Below, piece after piece: positions 26,071 to 36,032 of a stretch of 64,000 bases of DNA. Below the pieces are notes generated by a model. The model was not told where the DNA came from and made no database searches. It saw only the letters and a program-made list of their open reading frames with translations. The position numbers were made by a program, and so were the translations under genes. The number at the start of each line of letters is the position of its first letter. The first letter of the stretch is position 1. Source of the DNA: an uncultured Pseudomonadota bacterium (lineage in GTDB: Bacteria > Pseudomonadota > Gammaproteobacteria > Steroidobacterales > Steroidobacteraceae); the NCBI GenBank assembly GCA_903884235.1, contig CAISEB010000016.1, positions 174,707-238,706 of the forward strand, written 5' to 3'.

Positions 26071-27026
26071 CCGACCCCGATCCGATCGCGCACGCCGCCG
26101 CGCTGCTGCGGGCGGGCGAGCTCGTCGCGTTTCCGACGGAGACGGTGTACGGGCTCGGCGCGGACGCCCTGAATCCCGCGGCCGTCGCGAAGATCTACGC
26201 GCTCAAGGGGCGACCCGCGGCGCATCCCCTGATCGTCCACCTCAGCGCCGGGAGCGCGCTCGAGGCCTGGGCGAGCCACGTGCCGGACGCCGCGCGCAGG
26301 CTCGCCGCGCGCTTCTGGCCGGGACCGCTGACGCTGATCCTGCCGCGGGCGGGCGGGGTCCCGGACGCGGTCACGGGTGGCCAGGACACCGTCGGGCTGC
26401 GCGTGCCCGGCCACCCGGTCGCGCAGCGGCTCCTCGCGGCGTTCGGCGGTGGCGTGGCCGCGCCGTCCGCGAACCGCTATGGGCGCGTGAGCCCGACCTC
26501 GGCCGCGCACGTGCGCGAGGAGTTCGGGACCGCGACGCCCTGCCTGCTGGATGGGGGTGACTGCGAGGTTGGCCTGGAATCGACGATCGTGAGCCTCGCC
26601 GGCGAGCCGCTGCTGGTGCGGCCGGGCGGCATCTCCCAGGCGGATCTGGAGGCCGTGATCGGGCCGCTGCGCCGCGCAGCGGCGGGCGAGGGCCCGCGGG
26701 CACCCGGCACGACCGTCTCGCACTACGCGCCGGCCACGCCCCTGCGGCTCGTCGAGCGCGCCGAGCGGGACGCCGGCTACGGGCCCGGCGTGGCCGTGCT
26801 CGCCGGCCGGCCGGCACCGGCCGGCTTCGCCGGGATCCTCTGGGTGGACGCCGGCACCGATCCTGCCCGCTATGCGCACGACCTGTACGCGAGCCTGCGG
26901 CGGCTCGACTGGGTCGGTGCGGAGCTGATCCTGGTCGAGGCGGTGCCGGCGTCGCCGGCCTGGGATGCCGTGCGTGACCGGCTCGGCCGGGCGGCCGCCG
27001 CTTGCGCTGCAGACGAATTGGCCTAG
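26067..27026 (+). CDS. L-threonylcarbamoyladenylate synthase (Sua5 type)
   Basis: 319 aa with YrdC/TsaC domain (about 1-200: VAFPTETVYGLGADAL, KIYALKGRPAAHPLIVH, FWPGPLTLIL, APSANRYGRVSPT) and a shorter C-terminal Sua5 domain (about 235-319) after SHYAPATPL. It makes threonylcarbamoyl-AMP for t6A at tRNA position 37. GTG start in overlap with DUF72. Its TAG stop is embedded in the predicted -10 box of the next gene. Confidence 0.93.
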   Translation: MTDPDPIAHAAALLRAGELVAFPTETVYGLGADALNPAAVAKIYALKGRPAAHPLIVHLSAGSALEAWASHVPDAARRLAARFWPGPLTLILPRAGGVPDAVTGGQDTVGLRVPGHPVAQRLLAAFGGGVAAPSANRYGRVSPTSAAHVREEFGTATPCLLDGGDCEVGLESTIVSLAGEPLLVRPGGISQADLEAVIGPLRRAAAGEGPRAPGTTVSHYAPATPLRLVERAERDAGYGPGVAVLAGRPAPAGFAGILWVDAGTDPARYAHDLYASLRRLDWVGAELILVEAVPASPAWDAVRDRLGRAAAACAADELA

Positions 27027-27029
27027 AAT
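27002..27029 (+). promoter_or_regulatory. Promoter of the decarboxylase gene
   Basis: TTGCGC (27002-27007), 16-nt spacer, TAGAAT (27024-27029). It lies across the end of the Sua5 gene, whose stop codon is the first three bases of the -10. Predicted start is about 20 nt before the GTG at 27057. Confidence 0.45.
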
Positions 27030-27056
27030 CCGCGCCCCGCCGAGGAGACCTCCCGA

Positions 27057-28259
27057 GTGCCCAAGCCCGCCGTGTCGTTCCGCCCGAGAGAGTCCACCAC
27101 GCCGCTCCGGTTCACGGCTCCGTACGCCCGCGCCGACCTCGAGGCGCTGGTCGCCCGCCACGGCTCGCCGCTGCTGCTCGTCGACTGCGACGTCGTTCGC
27201 GAGCGCTACCGCAGGCTCGCCGCGGCGCTGCCCGGCGTCGACCTGCACTACGCGCTGAAGCCGCTCCCCGACCTCGCCGTGATCGCGGCGCTGAAGGAGG
27301 TCGGCGGCTACTTCGACCTCGCCAGCGGCGGCGAAGTCGACCTCGTGCGCAGCGCAGGCGTGGATCCGGAGCGCTGCATCCACACGCACCCGATCAAGCG
27401 CGACAGCGACATCCGCGACGCGCTGCGCTTCGGCGTGCGCATCTTCGTCGCGGACAACCCGGACGAGCTCGGCAAGTTCGTGCGCCACCGCAAGCGCGTC
27501 CGCGTGCTGCTGCGGGTGGCGTTCCGCGCGGCGGACGCCGTGTGCGACCTGTCCAAGAAGTTCGGCTGCGAGCCCGCCGCCGTGCCCGAGCTGCTCGCGC
27601 TCGCCAGCAAGTTGGGCGTCGAGGTCGTCGGCCTCTCGTTCCACGTCGGCTCGCAGACGCCGACCCCGGTGATGCACGTGAACGCCATCGAAGCGTGCGG
27701 CGCCCTGATCCGGGCGGCGCGCGACTCGGGGCATGCGCTCTCGGTGCTCGACATCGGCGGCGGCTTCCCGGCCGACTATCTCGAGCCGGCGATGCCGATC
27801 GAGGAGTTCTGCGCGCCGATCCGCGCCGCGCTCGCCGGCCTGCCGCCCGGACTGCGGCTGATCGCGGAGCCCGGCCGCTACATCGTGGCGCCGGCGGGAA
27901 CCTGCGTCGCGTCGGTGGTCGGGCGCGCGCTGCGGGATGGCCGCTGGTGGTTCTACCTCGACGACGGCATGTACGGCTCGTTCAACGGGCAGATCTACGA
28001 CCACGCCAGCTATCCGGTCGTCGCGCTGCGCGAGGACGGCGAGCGCGTGAACGCGGTGCTCGCCGGCCCCACCTGCGACAGCATCGACGTGATCCGCGAG
28101 GACATCCCGCTGCCGCTACTCGAGGCCGGCGACCTGGTCGTGGGTCGGAACATGGGCGCCTACACGAGCTGCAGCGCCTCGGACTTCAACTTCATCCCGC
28201 GGGCGCGCCGGCTCGCCATCAACGCCCGCGAGGATGTCGCCGGAAGCGGACAGCCTTGA
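27057..28259 (+). CDS. Ornithine decarboxylase-family (type III PLP) decarboxylase
   Basis: 400 aa alanine-racemase-fold decarboxylase. PLP lysine K68 in HYALKPLPD, SFHVGSQ at 194-200, glycine loop DIGGGFP at 232-238, EPGRY at 271-275, and active-site C340-D341 (GPTCDSIDVI), which favours ornithine/lysine rather than diaminopimelate decarboxylase. The likely product is putrescine from ornithine in the cytoplasm; a lysine-preferring enzyme is possible. GTG start with GAGGAG upstream and its own predicted promoter. Confidence 0.88.
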   Translation: MPKPAVSFRPRESTTPLRFTAPYARADLEALVARHGSPLLLVDCDVVRERYRRLAAALPGVDLHYALKPLPDLAVIAALKEVGGYFDLASGGEVDLVRSAGVDPERCIHTHPIKRDSDIRDALRFGVRIFVADNPDELGKFVRHRKRVRVLLRVAFRAADAVCDLSKKFGCEPAAVPELLALASKLGVEVVGLSFHVGSQTPTPVMHVNAIEACGALIRAARDSGHALSVLDIGGGFPADYLEPAMPIEEFCAPIRAALAGLPPGLRLIAEPGRYIVAPAGTCVASVVGRALRDGRWWFYLDDGMYGSFNGQIYDHASYPVVALREDGERVNAVLAGPTCDSIDVIREDIPLPLLEAGDLVVGRNMGAYTSCSASDFNFIPRARRLAINAREDVAGSGQP

Positions 28260-28291
28260 GTTTGGCGGGGGTGTCAGGGAGACTCCGCCCC

Positions 28292-28867
28292 ATGCAACGG
28301 ACTCCCACCCAGGACGACCCCTGCCCGGCGCTGCTGACGCGCCGGGGCGTGCTCGCGCTCGGCGGGGCCGCGGCGGTCGCATTGCTCGCGCCGCGCAGGG
28401 TCCTCGCGGACGTGGCGCCCACGCGCCGCATCGTCCTGCACAATACCCATACGGCCGAGACGCTCGCGACCGACTACTGCCGCGATGGTCGCTATTGCGC
28501 GGACTCGCTCGCCGACGTCAGCCGCGTCCTGCGCGACCATCGCAACGGCGCCGAGCATGCGATCGACCCCGCGCTGCTCGACCTGCTGTGCATCGCCGCC
28601 ACCCGCTGTGGCCGCGACGCTGAGTTCGAGGTGATCTCCGGATACCGCTCGCCGGAGAGCAACGCCGCGATGCACGCCCGCTCGAACGGCGTCGCGGCGC
28701 ACAGCCTGCACATGGAAGGCCGCGCCATCGACGTGCGTCTCGTCGGCTGCGACCTCGCGCGCCTGCGGGACGAGGGCCACGCGCTGTCGCGCGGCGGCGT
28801 CGGGTTCTACCGCGACCTGCAGTTCGTGCACCTCGACACCGGCCGGGTCCGCACCTGGAACGGCTGA
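28292..28867 (+). CDS. Tat-exported DUF882/YcbK-like M15 peptidase
   Basis: 191 aa. A twin-arginine signal LLTRRGVLALGG precedes a hydrophobic stretch (about 15-40). The mature part is the DUF882 (peptidase M15) domain with ISGYRSPESNAAM, zinc-site HSLHMEGRAIDVR and the final FVHLDTG histidine. Relatives include E. coli YcbK/MepK, a murein endopeptidase cleaving peptidoglycan cross-links, so a periplasmic cell-wall role is likely. The ATG was chosen because it precedes the Tat signal. Confidence 0.87.
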   Translation: MQRTPTQDDPCPALLTRRGVLALGGAAAVALLAPRRVLADVAPTRRIVLHNTHTAETLATDYCRDGRYCADSLADVSRVLRDHRNGAEHAIDPALLDLLCIAATRCGRDAEFEVISGYRSPESNAAMHARSNGVAAHSLHMEGRAIDVRLVGCDLARLRDEGHALSRGGVGFYRDLQFVHLDTGRVRTWNG

Positions 28868-28869
28868 GG

Positions 28870-29286
28870 GTGGGGCCCGCAGCGCTCCGCGCAGGCGTGC
28901 TGCTCGCGCTCGCGGGGATGCTGGCCGGCTGCGGGCCGGGGGCGCCGGGACCCGGCGCGAGCGCCGGCGCCCGCGTGTACGCGATGAACTGCCGGAGCTG
29001 CCACGGAGCCGAGGGACAGGGCGTGCGCGGCATGCAGCCGCCGCTGGCCGGCACGCCGGTTCCGCTCGGCGATCCCGAGGTGCTGCTGGGCTGGGTCATG
29101 TACGGGCAGCGACCGGCCGCGCTGCCGCGCGGCGCCTACGCCGGCGTGATGCCCCAGTTCGCCTACCTGACCGACGCCGATCTCGCCGCCGTGCTCACGC
29201 ACGTGCGATCCAGCTTCGGCAATCACGCGGCGCCGGTGCTGCCGGCAGAGGTCGCGGCGGTGCGCCGGGCCCATCCGCACGGATGA
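28870..29286 (+). CDS. Cytochrome c lipoprotein
   Basis: 138 aa. A short signal ends in the lipobox LAGC (C21), so the protein should be lipid-anchored. A single heme c site CRSCH (C41, C44, H45) and a downstream GVMPQF methionine as probable axial ligand define a small class I cytochrome. The partner is unknown. GTG start, 2 nt after the peptidase stop. Confidence 0.85.
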   Translation: MGPAALRAGVLLALAGMLAGCGPGAPGPGASAGARVYAMNCRSCHGAEGQGVRGMQPPLAGTPVPLGDPEVLLGWVMYGQRPAALPRGAYAGVMPQFAYLTDADLAAVLTHVRSSFGNHAAPVLPAEVAAVRRAHPHG

Positions 29287-29314
29287 GTGCCGGGGCGCTG
29301 CCGGGAGGATCCGG

Positions 29315-29662
29315 ATGTCGCCGCTGCTGAAGACGATCCTGCTGCTGTCGCTGTCGAACGTGTTCATGACGTTCGCCTGGTACGCGCACCTGAAGACCCT
29401 CAGCACCCGCGCGTGGTGGGTCGCGGCCCTCGTCTCGTGGGGCATCGCGCTGTTCGAATACCTGCTGCAGGTCCCGGCGAACCGCATCGGCTATGGCGTG
29501 ATGACGGTGCCGCAGCTGAAGATCCTGCAGGAACTCATCACGCTCGTGGTCTTCGTGCCGTTCGTGGTCTTCTACCTCAGGCAGGGTCTCAGGCTCGACT
29601 ACCTCTGGGCGTCGCTGTGCATGCTCGGGGCCGTGTACTTCATGTTCCGGGGGCAGGCATGA
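29315..29662 (+). CDS. DUF486 (DMT-like) small membrane protein
   Basis: 115 aa with four hydrophobic helices. Conserved FMTFAWYAHLK, ISWGIALFEYLLQVPANRIGY and LKILQELITL segments identify DUF486, a conserved membrane family related to drug/metabolite transporters without a proven function. Its stop overlaps the next start (ATGA). Confidence 0.88.
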   Translation: MSPLLKTILLLSLSNVFMTFAWYAHLKTLSTRAWWVAALVSWGIALFEYLLQVPANRIGYGVMTVPQLKILQELITLVVFVPFVVFYLRQGLRLDYLWASLCMLGAVYFMFRGQA

Positions 29663-30126
29663 CGGGGCTGACCACGACCGCGATCCACCGACGCGTCGCC
29701 GCACTGCGCGCCGGTTCCGACCCGACCGTCATCGCCCGCCTCGCGAGCGGCTGGGCGGTGCTCGGCGACCCGCAGGTCATTCCGGGCTACTGCCTGCTGC
29801 TGCCGGACCCGGTGGTCCCGCACCTCAATGCGCTGGCCGGCGCTGCGCGGGCCGCGTTCCTCGGCGAGATGGCGGCGCTCGGCGACGTGCTGGCGGCCGA
29901 GTGCGCAGTGCTGCGCATCAACTACGCGATCTTCGGCAACGTCGAGCCTGCGCTGCATGCGCACCTCTTCCCGCGGCGCAGCGACGAGCCGGCAGCGCTC
30001 GTGACGGCGCAACCATGGGCGTGGGACTGGGCAGGTGCGGCGCCGTTCGATGCCTCGGTCCACGGCGCCCTGCGCGAGAAGCTGCGTGCCGCGGTGCTCG
30101 CGGCCATCCCCGGCGCGCGCGGCTAG
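29659..30126 (+). CDS. HIT-family nucleotide hydrolase-like protein
   Basis: 155 aa. The C-terminal part has the histidine-triad segment as [10 protein letters not shown]100 and H102 keep the second and third triad positions, while the first histidine is alanine (A98). NYAIFGN resembles the usual NxG/N-binding strand. HIT proteins hydrolyse dinucleoside polyphosphates or nucleotide conjugates. It ends convergent with, and overlapping by 4 nt, the DUF255 gene. Confidence 0.75.
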   Translation: MTGLTTTAIHRRVAALRAGSDPTVIARLASGWAVLGDPQVIPGYCLLLPDPVVPHLNALAGAARAAFLGEMAALGDVLAAECAVLRINYAIFGNVEPALHAHLFPRRSDEPAALVTAQPWAWDWAGAAPFDASVHGALREKLRAAVLAAIPGARG

Positions 30127-32210
30127 GCCCCGATGCCGTCGCGCAGTCGTCGCACCAGCGCCGGGAACGAGTCGATCGGCGCCTCGCACCGCGTTCCTGC
30201 GCACACGTAGGCGACGCCGCCGGCGGTGGCGGACTTCGCGGCGAGCGTGGCCGGGATGTCGGTCGCCTCGGCGGGCAGCGCGATGACGAGGCGCCGCGGG
30301 GCATACAGGCGTGCAAGTTCGGCGCGCCACGGTTCGATGACCGACCGCGGACCCCGCAACACCACGATTTCGGTTGGCGCGAGGAATTCCTCGAGCCCGT
30401 CGAGCAGTGCCGCGTGCGCCTCCGGTGCCGCCAGCAGCGACGGCCATGCGGCCCTGAGCGCGCGTTCCGCGGCCTCGAGGTAGCGTGGTTCGCCGATCAG
30501 GAACCCGAGGCGCAGCAGCACTCGGGCGGCAACGCCGTTGCCGGCGGGAGTCGCCTCGTCCGCGAACGGCTTGAGGCGATGCACGAGGCGCTCGGCGTCG
30601 TCGGCCGTGAACCAGAAGCCGCCGCGCTCGCCGTCCTCGAAGTGTCGCAGCATCGCCTCGGCCAGCTCGATCGCGAAGCCGAGGTCCGCCGCGCGCCAGC
30701 GGACCTGTAGCAGCTCGAGCAGCGCGTCGGCGAGGAACGCATGGTCGTCGAGGTACGCGCCGCCGCCCGCACGGCCGCCGGCATGGCTCGCCAGCAGGCG
30801 ACCATCGCGCCACAGCGCCTCGCGCAGGAAGTCGACCGCGCGCGTCGCGGCGACCTCGAGGTCGTCGCGTGCCAGGGCGCGTGCGCCGATCGCGAGCCCG
30901 CGCACCATCAGCCCGTTCCAGCCGGTGAGCACCTTGTCATCGAGCGCCGGTCGCTCGCGCCCGTCGCGCGCATGCCGCAGGCGCGCAAGTGCGCTCGCGA
31001 GGCGCGCCGCGGTGCCGTCGCCGCAGTGACCGGTGGCCGCGGCCGTGCCAGCGAGCGAGGCGCACGCGGCGAGGTGCCAGCGGCCCTCGAAGTTGGGGAC
31101 GCCGTCGAGGCCGTACCGGGCGCGCACCACGGCGAACTCGTCCTCCGGCAGCAGCGCCTCGATCTGCTCGCGCGTCCAGACGTAGTAGCGCCCTTCCTCG
31201 CCCTCGCTGTCCGCGTCGAGGCTCGAGTGGAATCCACCGCCGGGCGCCTGCATCTCGCGCAGCGCCCAGTCGGCGATGCCATTCGCGGCGTCGGCGTAGA
31301 GCGGGTCGCCGGTCGCGACCGACGTCTGTGCATACAGTGCGAGCAGCGCGCCATTGTCGTACAGCATCTTCTCGAAATGCGGGATGCGCCACGCGCCGTC
31401 CACCGAGTAGCGCGCGAAGCCGCCGCCCACGTGGTCGCGCAGTCCGCCCTCGGCCATGCGCGTCAGGGTCAGGGTCGCCATGTAGAGCGCCTGCAGGTCC
31501 GGCGTGTCGCCGTGCTGGCTGCGAGCCCAATGGCGCAGCAAGCGCTCGATCGCCGCGGGCTGGGGGAACTTCGGCGGGCCACCGAATCCACCGCTGTCGC
31601 GATCGAAGCGACGCTCCAGCGCCGCGCGCGCCGCGTCGATTGGCGTGCCGTCGAGGCGCGTGCCCGGCGGCGCGGACTCCGGCAGCAGCGACTCGAAGAC
31701 CGCCTTCAGCTGCTGGCCCTGCTCGTGGACCGAGCGGCGCTGCTCGCGCCAGTAGCGCGCGACCCGGTTCAGCAGGTCCGCGAAGGCCGGCAGCCCGTGG
31801 CGGGGCACGGGCGGGAAGTACGTGCCGCCGAAGATCGGCATGTGATCGTCCGGCGACAGGAACATCGTCAGCGGCCAGCCGCCGCCCTGCTGCGTGATCA
31901 CCGCCTGCGCGACCTGGTAGACGCGATCGAGATCGGGCCGCTCCTCGCGATCGACCTTGATGTTGACGAACAGCTCGTTCATCAGCTTCGCGGTCGCCGG
32001 GTCGTCGAACGACTCGTGCGCCATGACGTGGCACCAGTGGCAGGCCGCGTAGCCGACGGACAGCAGGATCGGGCGGTCCTCGCGACGCGCGCGATCGAGG
32101 GCCTCGGGGCCCCAGGGGTACCAGTCGACGGGCTGGTGCGCATGCTGGCGCAGGTACGGGCTCGTCTCGAGGGCGAGGCGGTTTTCGCGGGGGCCGGGGC
32201 GGGCGGTCAT
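30123..32210 (-). CDS. DUF255 thioredoxin-domain protein (YyaL/SPATA20 family)
   Basis: 695 aa. The N-terminal thioredoxin-like DUF255 domain begins [21 protein letters not shown] and holds the C57-H-W-C60 motif and [11 protein letters not shown]. An (alpha/alpha)6-barrel, glycosidase-like region follows (about 190-600: [38 protein letters not shown]). Family length and order are complete. The function is unknown; the closest named member is human SPATA20. Monocistronic as far as can be seen. Confidence 0.88.
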   Translation of the reverse strand: MTARPGPRENRLALETSPYLRQHAHQPVDWYPWGPEALDRARREDRPILLSVGYAACHWCHVMAHESFDDPATAKLMNELFVNIKVDREERPDLDRVYQVAQAVITQQGGGWPLTMFLSPDDHMPIFGGTYFPPVPRHGLPAFADLLNRVARYWREQRRSVHEQGQQLKAVFESLLPESAPPGTRLDGTPIDAARAALERRFDRDSGGFGGPPKFPQPAAIERLLRHWARSQHGDTPDLQALYMATLTLTRMAEGGLRDHVGGGFARYSVDGAWRIPHFEKMLYDNGALLALYAQTSVATGDPLYADAANGIADWALREMQAPGGGFHSSLDADSEGEEGRYYVWTREQIEALLPEDEFAVVRARYGLDGVPNFEGRWHLAACASLAGTAAATGHCGDGTAARLASALARLRHARDGRERPALDDKVLTGWNGLMVRGLAIGARALARDDLEVAATRAVDFLREALWRDGRLLASHAGGRAGGGAYLDDHAFLADALLELLQVRWRAADLGFAIELAEAMLRHFEDGERGGFWFTADDAERLVHRLKPFADEATPAGNGVAARVLLRLGFLIGEPRYLEAAERALRAAWPSLLAAPEAHAALLDGLEEFLAPTEIVVLRGPRSVIEPWRAELARLYAPRRLVIALPAEATDIPATLAAKSATAGGVAYVCAGTRCEAPIDSFPALVRRLRDGIGA

Positions 32211-32244
32211 CGGTGAAAGTCCGGGGCGCGGCGGGCGTGTCGGC

Positions 32245-32250
32245 TAGAAT
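32245..32250 (+). promoter_or_regulatory. Possible -10 box upstream of the methyltransferase gene
   Basis: TAGAAT at 32245-32250, 70 nt before the ATG at 32320, in the only intergenic gap between divergent genes. No convincing -35 is seen. Confidence 0.3.
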
Positions 32251-32319
32251 GCGGCGGCCCGCGCACTATACGCGAGCCCCGCCGCGTCCCGCGGCCGTAC
32301 CGTCCAGTCGAGACCGCCG

Positions 32320-33552
32320 ATGAACCACGAGCCCGTCCCCCCGCCCGATGCCGACGCCCGGGTCGCCGACCTGCCCGTGCTGCGCCTGAAGCGTCACGAG
32401 GAACGGCGTGTCGCCGCCGGGCACCTGTGGATCTTCAGCAACGAGGTCGACACGACGGCGACGCCGCTGACCTCGTTCGCGCCGGGTGCCTATGCGGCCG
32501 TGCGCTCGGACCGCGACAAGTTCCTCGGCTACGCCTACGTGAACCCGCATTCGCTGATCGCGGCGCGCATCGTCGGCCGCGATCGCGGGTTCGCGCCGGG
32601 TCCCTCGCTCATCGTGCATCGCTTGAACGTCGCGCTCGCGCTGCGCGAACGGCTCTACACCGAGCCGTACTACCGGCTCGTGCATGGCGAGTCGGACGCA
32701 TTGCCCGGACTCGTCGTCGATCGCTATGGCGACGTGCTCGTCGCCCAGATCGGCACCGCCGGGATGGAGCAGCAGAAGGGCGCGATCGTCGCTGCCCTCG
32801 AGAAGGTCGTGAAGCCGCGGGTGATCGTGTTCAAGAACGACTCCGGCGCGCGCGAGCTCGAGCAGCTCGAGAAGTACATCGAGGTCGCGCGTGGCGAGCT
32901 GCCCGAGTCGATCACCGTGCGCGAGGCGGGGCTGACGTTCAGCGCGCCGCTCGCGACCGGCCAGAAGACCGGCTGGTTCTACGACCAGGCGGCGAACCGG
33001 CGCCAGTTCCTGCCGCTCATGGCCGGCGCCAAGCGCGTGCTCGACGTGTTCAGCTACGTCGGTGGCTGGTCGGTCGGTGCCGCGCGAAACGGCGCCGCGG
33101 TGACCGCGATCGATTCATCGGCGCCCGCGCTCGAGGCGGCCGCCCGCAACGCCGCGGCCAATGGCGTCGCGCTCGAGGCGATCCGCGACGATGCCTTCGA
33201 CGCGATGGAGGCCCTGCACGCCGCCAACGAGAAGTTCGACGCCGTGATCGTCGATCCGCCCGCCTTCATCAAGCGTCGCAAGGACGCGCCCAAGGGCGAG
33301 GCGGCCTACAAGCGCATCAACCAGCTCGCGATGCAGCTGCTCGCCCGCGACGGCCTGCTCGTGTCGTGCTCGTGCTCCTATCACCTGGCGCCGGAGCAGC
33401 TCACCGATGCGATCCAGCGCGGCGGGCGGCACCTGGGTCGCTTCGTGCAGATCCTCGCCACGGGCTCGCAGTCGCCCGATCATCCCGTGCATCCGGCGAT
33501 CCCGGAAACTCGTTACCTGAAGGCGTTCCTGTGCCGGGTCACGCACGACTGA
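32320..33552 (+). CDS. rlmI: 23S rRNA (cytosine-C5)-methyltransferase, RlmI family
   Basis: 410 aa. N-terminal PUA domain (RLKRHEERRVAAGHLWIFSNEVD), then EESDALPGL-type RLVHGESDALPGLVVDRYG, SAM-binding motif LDVFSYVGGWSVGAA and catalytic region DPPAFIKRRKDAPKGEAAYKRIN with SCSCSYH. This order is that of RlmI, which methylates C1962 of 23S rRNA. The next gene follows without a gap. Confidence 0.92.
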   Translation: MNHEPVPPPDADARVADLPVLRLKRHEERRVAAGHLWIFSNEVDTTATPLTSFAPGAYAAVRSDRDKFLGYAYVNPHSLIAARIVGRDRGFAPGPSLIVHRLNVALALRERLYTEPYYRLVHGESDALPGLVVDRYGDVLVAQIGTAGMEQQKGAIVAALEKVVKPRVIVFKNDSGARELEQLEKYIEVARGELPESITVREAGLTFSAPLATGQKTGWFYDQAANRRQFLPLMAGAKRVLDVFSYVGGWSVGAARNGAAVTAIDSSAPALEAAARNAAANGVALEAIRDDAFDAMEALHAANEKFDAVIVDPPAFIKRRKDAPKGEAAYKRINQLAMQLLARDGLLVSCSCSYHLAPEQLTDAIQRGGRHLGRFVQILATGSQSPDHPVHPAIPETRYLKAFLCRVTHD

Positions 33553-34323
33553 GTGCCATCGATGGACGCTGAGCACGCGCTGCGCGCCATTGCCCGCAGC
33601 CTCGTGCTGCTGCCGCTCGGGCCCATCCTGCTGGCGAGCTTCGGGTTGTGGCTCGGCCGGCGCCGGCGCCGGCCGCTGGCCGGTCGGCTCGTGGCCGGCG
33701 CGGCGCTCGGGCTGCTGCTGGCGTTGAGCCTGCCGGTCGTGGCCAACCGATTGTCGATGCGGGTCGAGGCCTACCCGCCGCTCGACCCCTCGCTCGCGGT
33801 CCACGCCGAGGTGATCGTCGTGCTCGGCGGCGGCATGCGGCGCCCGCCACCGCCTGCGGCTGCGCAGCCGAGTCCGGAGACGATCGAGCGGCTGGCCGGG
33901 GGTGCGGCGCTCGCGCGACGCACTGGTTTGCCGCTGCTCGTCTCCGGCGGCACGTTCGGTTCGGCGCCTCCCGAGGCGGATGCGATGGCCGAGGCCCTGC
34001 GCCAGCAGTTCGGCCTCGAGGCGCGCTTCGTGGAGCGGCGCTCGAGGGATACGCGCGAGAACGCCATCGAAAGCGCGCGGTTGCTGCGCCCGGCGGGCCT
34101 GCGGCGGGTGCTGCTCGTCACCTCGGCCGTCCACATGCGCCGGGCGGTGGCCGAGTTCGAGGCGGTGGGCCTCGACGTCGTGCCGGCGCCGGTCGCGCCG
34201 GCGTCGGCGTCCGGCGGGGAGCTTGGCGACTGGCTGCCCCATACGGCGGCCCTCGAGACCAGCCACGCGGCGCTCTACGAGCTTGGCGGCCAGCTGGTGG
34301 CGGGGATCCGGCGCCATCTCTGA
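33553..34323 (+). CDS. YdcF/ElyC-type DUF218 membrane protein
   Basis: 256 aa. Two N-terminal hydrophobic helices (about 12-34 and 43-64) precede the DUF218 domain with VIVVLGGGMRR, PLLVSGG, ERRSRDTRENAIES and LVTSAVHMRRA. ElyC/SanA-type members affect envelope and lipid-carrier metabolism. GTG at 33553 directly follows the rlmI stop; ATG at 33562 is an alternative. Confidence 0.85.
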   Translation: MPSMDAEHALRAIARSLVLLPLGPILLASFGLWLGRRRRRPLAGRLVAGAALGLLLALSLPVVANRLSMRVEAYPPLDPSLAVHAEVIVVLGGGMRRPPPPAAAQPSPETIERLAGGAALARRTGLPLLVSGGTFGSAPPEADAMAEALRQQFGLEARFVERRSRDTRENAIESARLLRPAGLRRVLLVTSAVHMRRAVAEFEAVGLDVVPAPVAPASASGGELGDWLPHTAALETSHAALYELGGQLVAGIRRHL

Positions 34324-34349
34324 CGCGGGTTCCCGGGCGCCTTATTCGT

Positions 34350-34355
34350 TACAAT
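34350..34355 (+). promoter_or_regulatory. Possible -10 box immediately before lgt
   Basis: TACAAT at 34350-34355 sits 7 nt before the lgt ATG, so a transcript from it would be almost leaderless. No good -35 accompanies it. Confidence 0.3.
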
Positions 34356-34362
34356 CCCGGCC

Positions 34363-35187
34363 ATGCTGCACTACCCCGGATTCGATCCCGTCGCGCTGGC
34401 GCTTGGCCCGGTCAAGCTGCGCTGGTACGGGATCATGTACGTCGTCGGGTTCCTGTCCGCGTGGGGACTCGCGCGTTACCGTGCGCAGCAGCGGGGTTCG
34501 ACCTGGTCGGCGCTCGACGTCGATGATTTCCTGTTCTTCTGCGTGTTCGGCGTGATCTTCGGCGGCCGCATCGGCTGGCTGCTGTTCTACGGCCAGCAGG
34601 CGCTGCAGCAGGATCCGTCGTACTGGTACAAGATCTGGCAGGGCGGCATGAGCTTCCACGGCGGGCTCGTCGGCGTGCTCGTGGCGCTCGCCATCTTCGC
34701 GTGGCGTCGCGGCCGCAAGCTCGTCGACGTGTTCGACTTCGCGGCGCCGCTGCCGGCGATCGGCTTCGGCGCCGGACGCATCGGCAACTTCATCAACGGC
34801 GAGCTGTGGGGCAAACCCACCGACGTGCCTTGGGCATTCGAGGTGCACCGCCCGGACGGGCTCGTCGAGGTGCTGCACGCCTCCCAGCTCTACGAGGCGG
34901 CCCTCGAGGGGCTCCTGCTGTTCGTGATCCTGTGGTGGTTCACGTCGCGGCCGCAGCCGCGGTGGGCGCCGTCCGGGCTGTTCCTGGTGTGCTACGCGAC
35001 GTTCCGCATCCTGATCGAGTTCGTGCGCGTCCCGGATGCCGACATCGGCTACCTCGCGGGTGGCTGGGTCACGATGGGCATGATCCTGTCGCTGCCGATG
35101 CTGCTCGCCGGCGCCGCGATGCTGGGGTACGCGGCCGTGGCGCGCGTGCCGTCCGGCAACCACGCTCCTGCAGCCACCCAGTCCTGA
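34363..35187 (+). CDS. lgt: Prolipoprotein diacylglyceryl transferase
   Basis: 274 aa polytopic inner-membrane enzyme. Conserved [44 protein letters not shown] and [13 protein letters not shown] identify Lgt. It transfers diacylglycerol from phosphatidylglycerol to the lipobox cysteine, the first step of lipoprotein maturation; the cytochrome lipoprotein at 28870 would be a client. Followed after 7 nt by thyA, as in many gammaproteobacteria. Confidence 0.97.
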   Translation: MLHYPGFDPVALALGPVKLRWYGIMYVVGFLSAWGLARYRAQQRGSTWSALDVDDFLFFCVFGVIFGGRIGWLLFYGQQALQQDPSYWYKIWQGGMSFHGGLVGVLVALAIFAWRRGRKLVDVFDFAAPLPAIGFGAGRIGNFINGELWGKPTDVPWAFEVHRPDGLVEVLHASQLYEAALEGLLLFVILWWFTSRPQPRWAPSGLFLVCYATFRILIEFVRVPDADIGYLAGGWVTMGMILSLPMLLAGAAMLGYAAVARVPSGNHAPAATQS

Positions 35188-35194
35188 GCTGAGC

Positions 35195-35989
35195 ATGCGC
35201 CAGTACCTCGACCTCCTGCGCCATGTCCGCGAGAAGGGCACGCCGAAGCGCGACCGCACCGGCGTCGGCACGGTCGCGGCGTTCGGCTGGCAGATGCGCT
35301 TCGATCTCGCCGACGGATTCCCGCTGGTGACGACCAAGCGCGTGCACCTGAAGAGCATCGTCCACGAGCTGCTGTGGTTCCTGCGCGGCGAGACCAACGC
35401 ACGCTCGCTGCAGGACGTCGGCGTGCGCATCTGGGACGAATGGGCGGACGAGGCGGGCGACCTCGGTCCGGTCTACGGCAAGCAGTGGCGCGACTGGCTC
35501 GCCGCCGACGGGCGCCACATCGACCAGATCGCGGTCGCGGTGGACACGCTGCGCCGCAACCCGGACTCGCGCCGCATCATCGTCAGCGCCTGGAACGTCG
35601 GCGAGCTCGAGCAGATGGCGCTGCAGCCGTGCCATGCCTTCTTCCAGTTCTTCGTGGCCGGCGGCCGACTGAGCTGCCAGCTGTATCAGCGCAGCGCCGA
35701 CCTCTTCCTCGGCGTGCCGTTCAACATCGCCAGCTACGCGCTGCTCACCCACATGATGGCGCAGCAGTGCGACCTCGAGCCGGGGGAGTTCGTATGGACG
35801 GGCGGCGACTGCCACGTCTACACCAACCACTTCGAGCAGGTGGACCTGCAGCTGTCGCGTGAACCGTTGCCGCTGCCACGTCTTGCCATCCGTCGTCGGC
35901 CGCCGACGATCTTCGACTACCAGTTCGAGGACTTCGAAATCCTCGACTACCAGTACCACCCGGCCATCAAGGCCGAGGTTGCGGTCTGA
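35195..35989 (+). CDS. thyA: Thymidylate synthase
   Basis: 264 aa, the E. coli length. Catalytic C146 lies in [10 protein letters not shown], with [30 protein letters not shown] and GDCHVYTNH. It makes dTMP from dUMP and methylene-tetrahydrofolate, producing dihydrofolate that FolA (62363) recycles. In an operon with lgt. Confidence 0.98.
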   Translation: MRQYLDLLRHVREKGTPKRDRTGVGTVAAFGWQMRFDLADGFPLVTTKRVHLKSIVHELLWFLRGETNARSLQDVGVRIWDEWADEAGDLGPVYGKQWRDWLAADGRHIDQIAVAVDTLRRNPDSRRIIVSAWNVGELEQMALQPCHAFFQFFVAGGRLSCQLYQRSADLFLGVPFNIASYALLTHMMAQQCDLEPGEFVWTGGDCHVYTNHFEQVDLQLSREPLPLPRLAIRRRPPTIFDYQFEDFEILDYQYHPAIKAEVAV

Positions 35990-36032
35990 GGCCGCATCCG
36001 ATCTTTCCTTCCAGCTGAGTCCGAGGTTTCGA

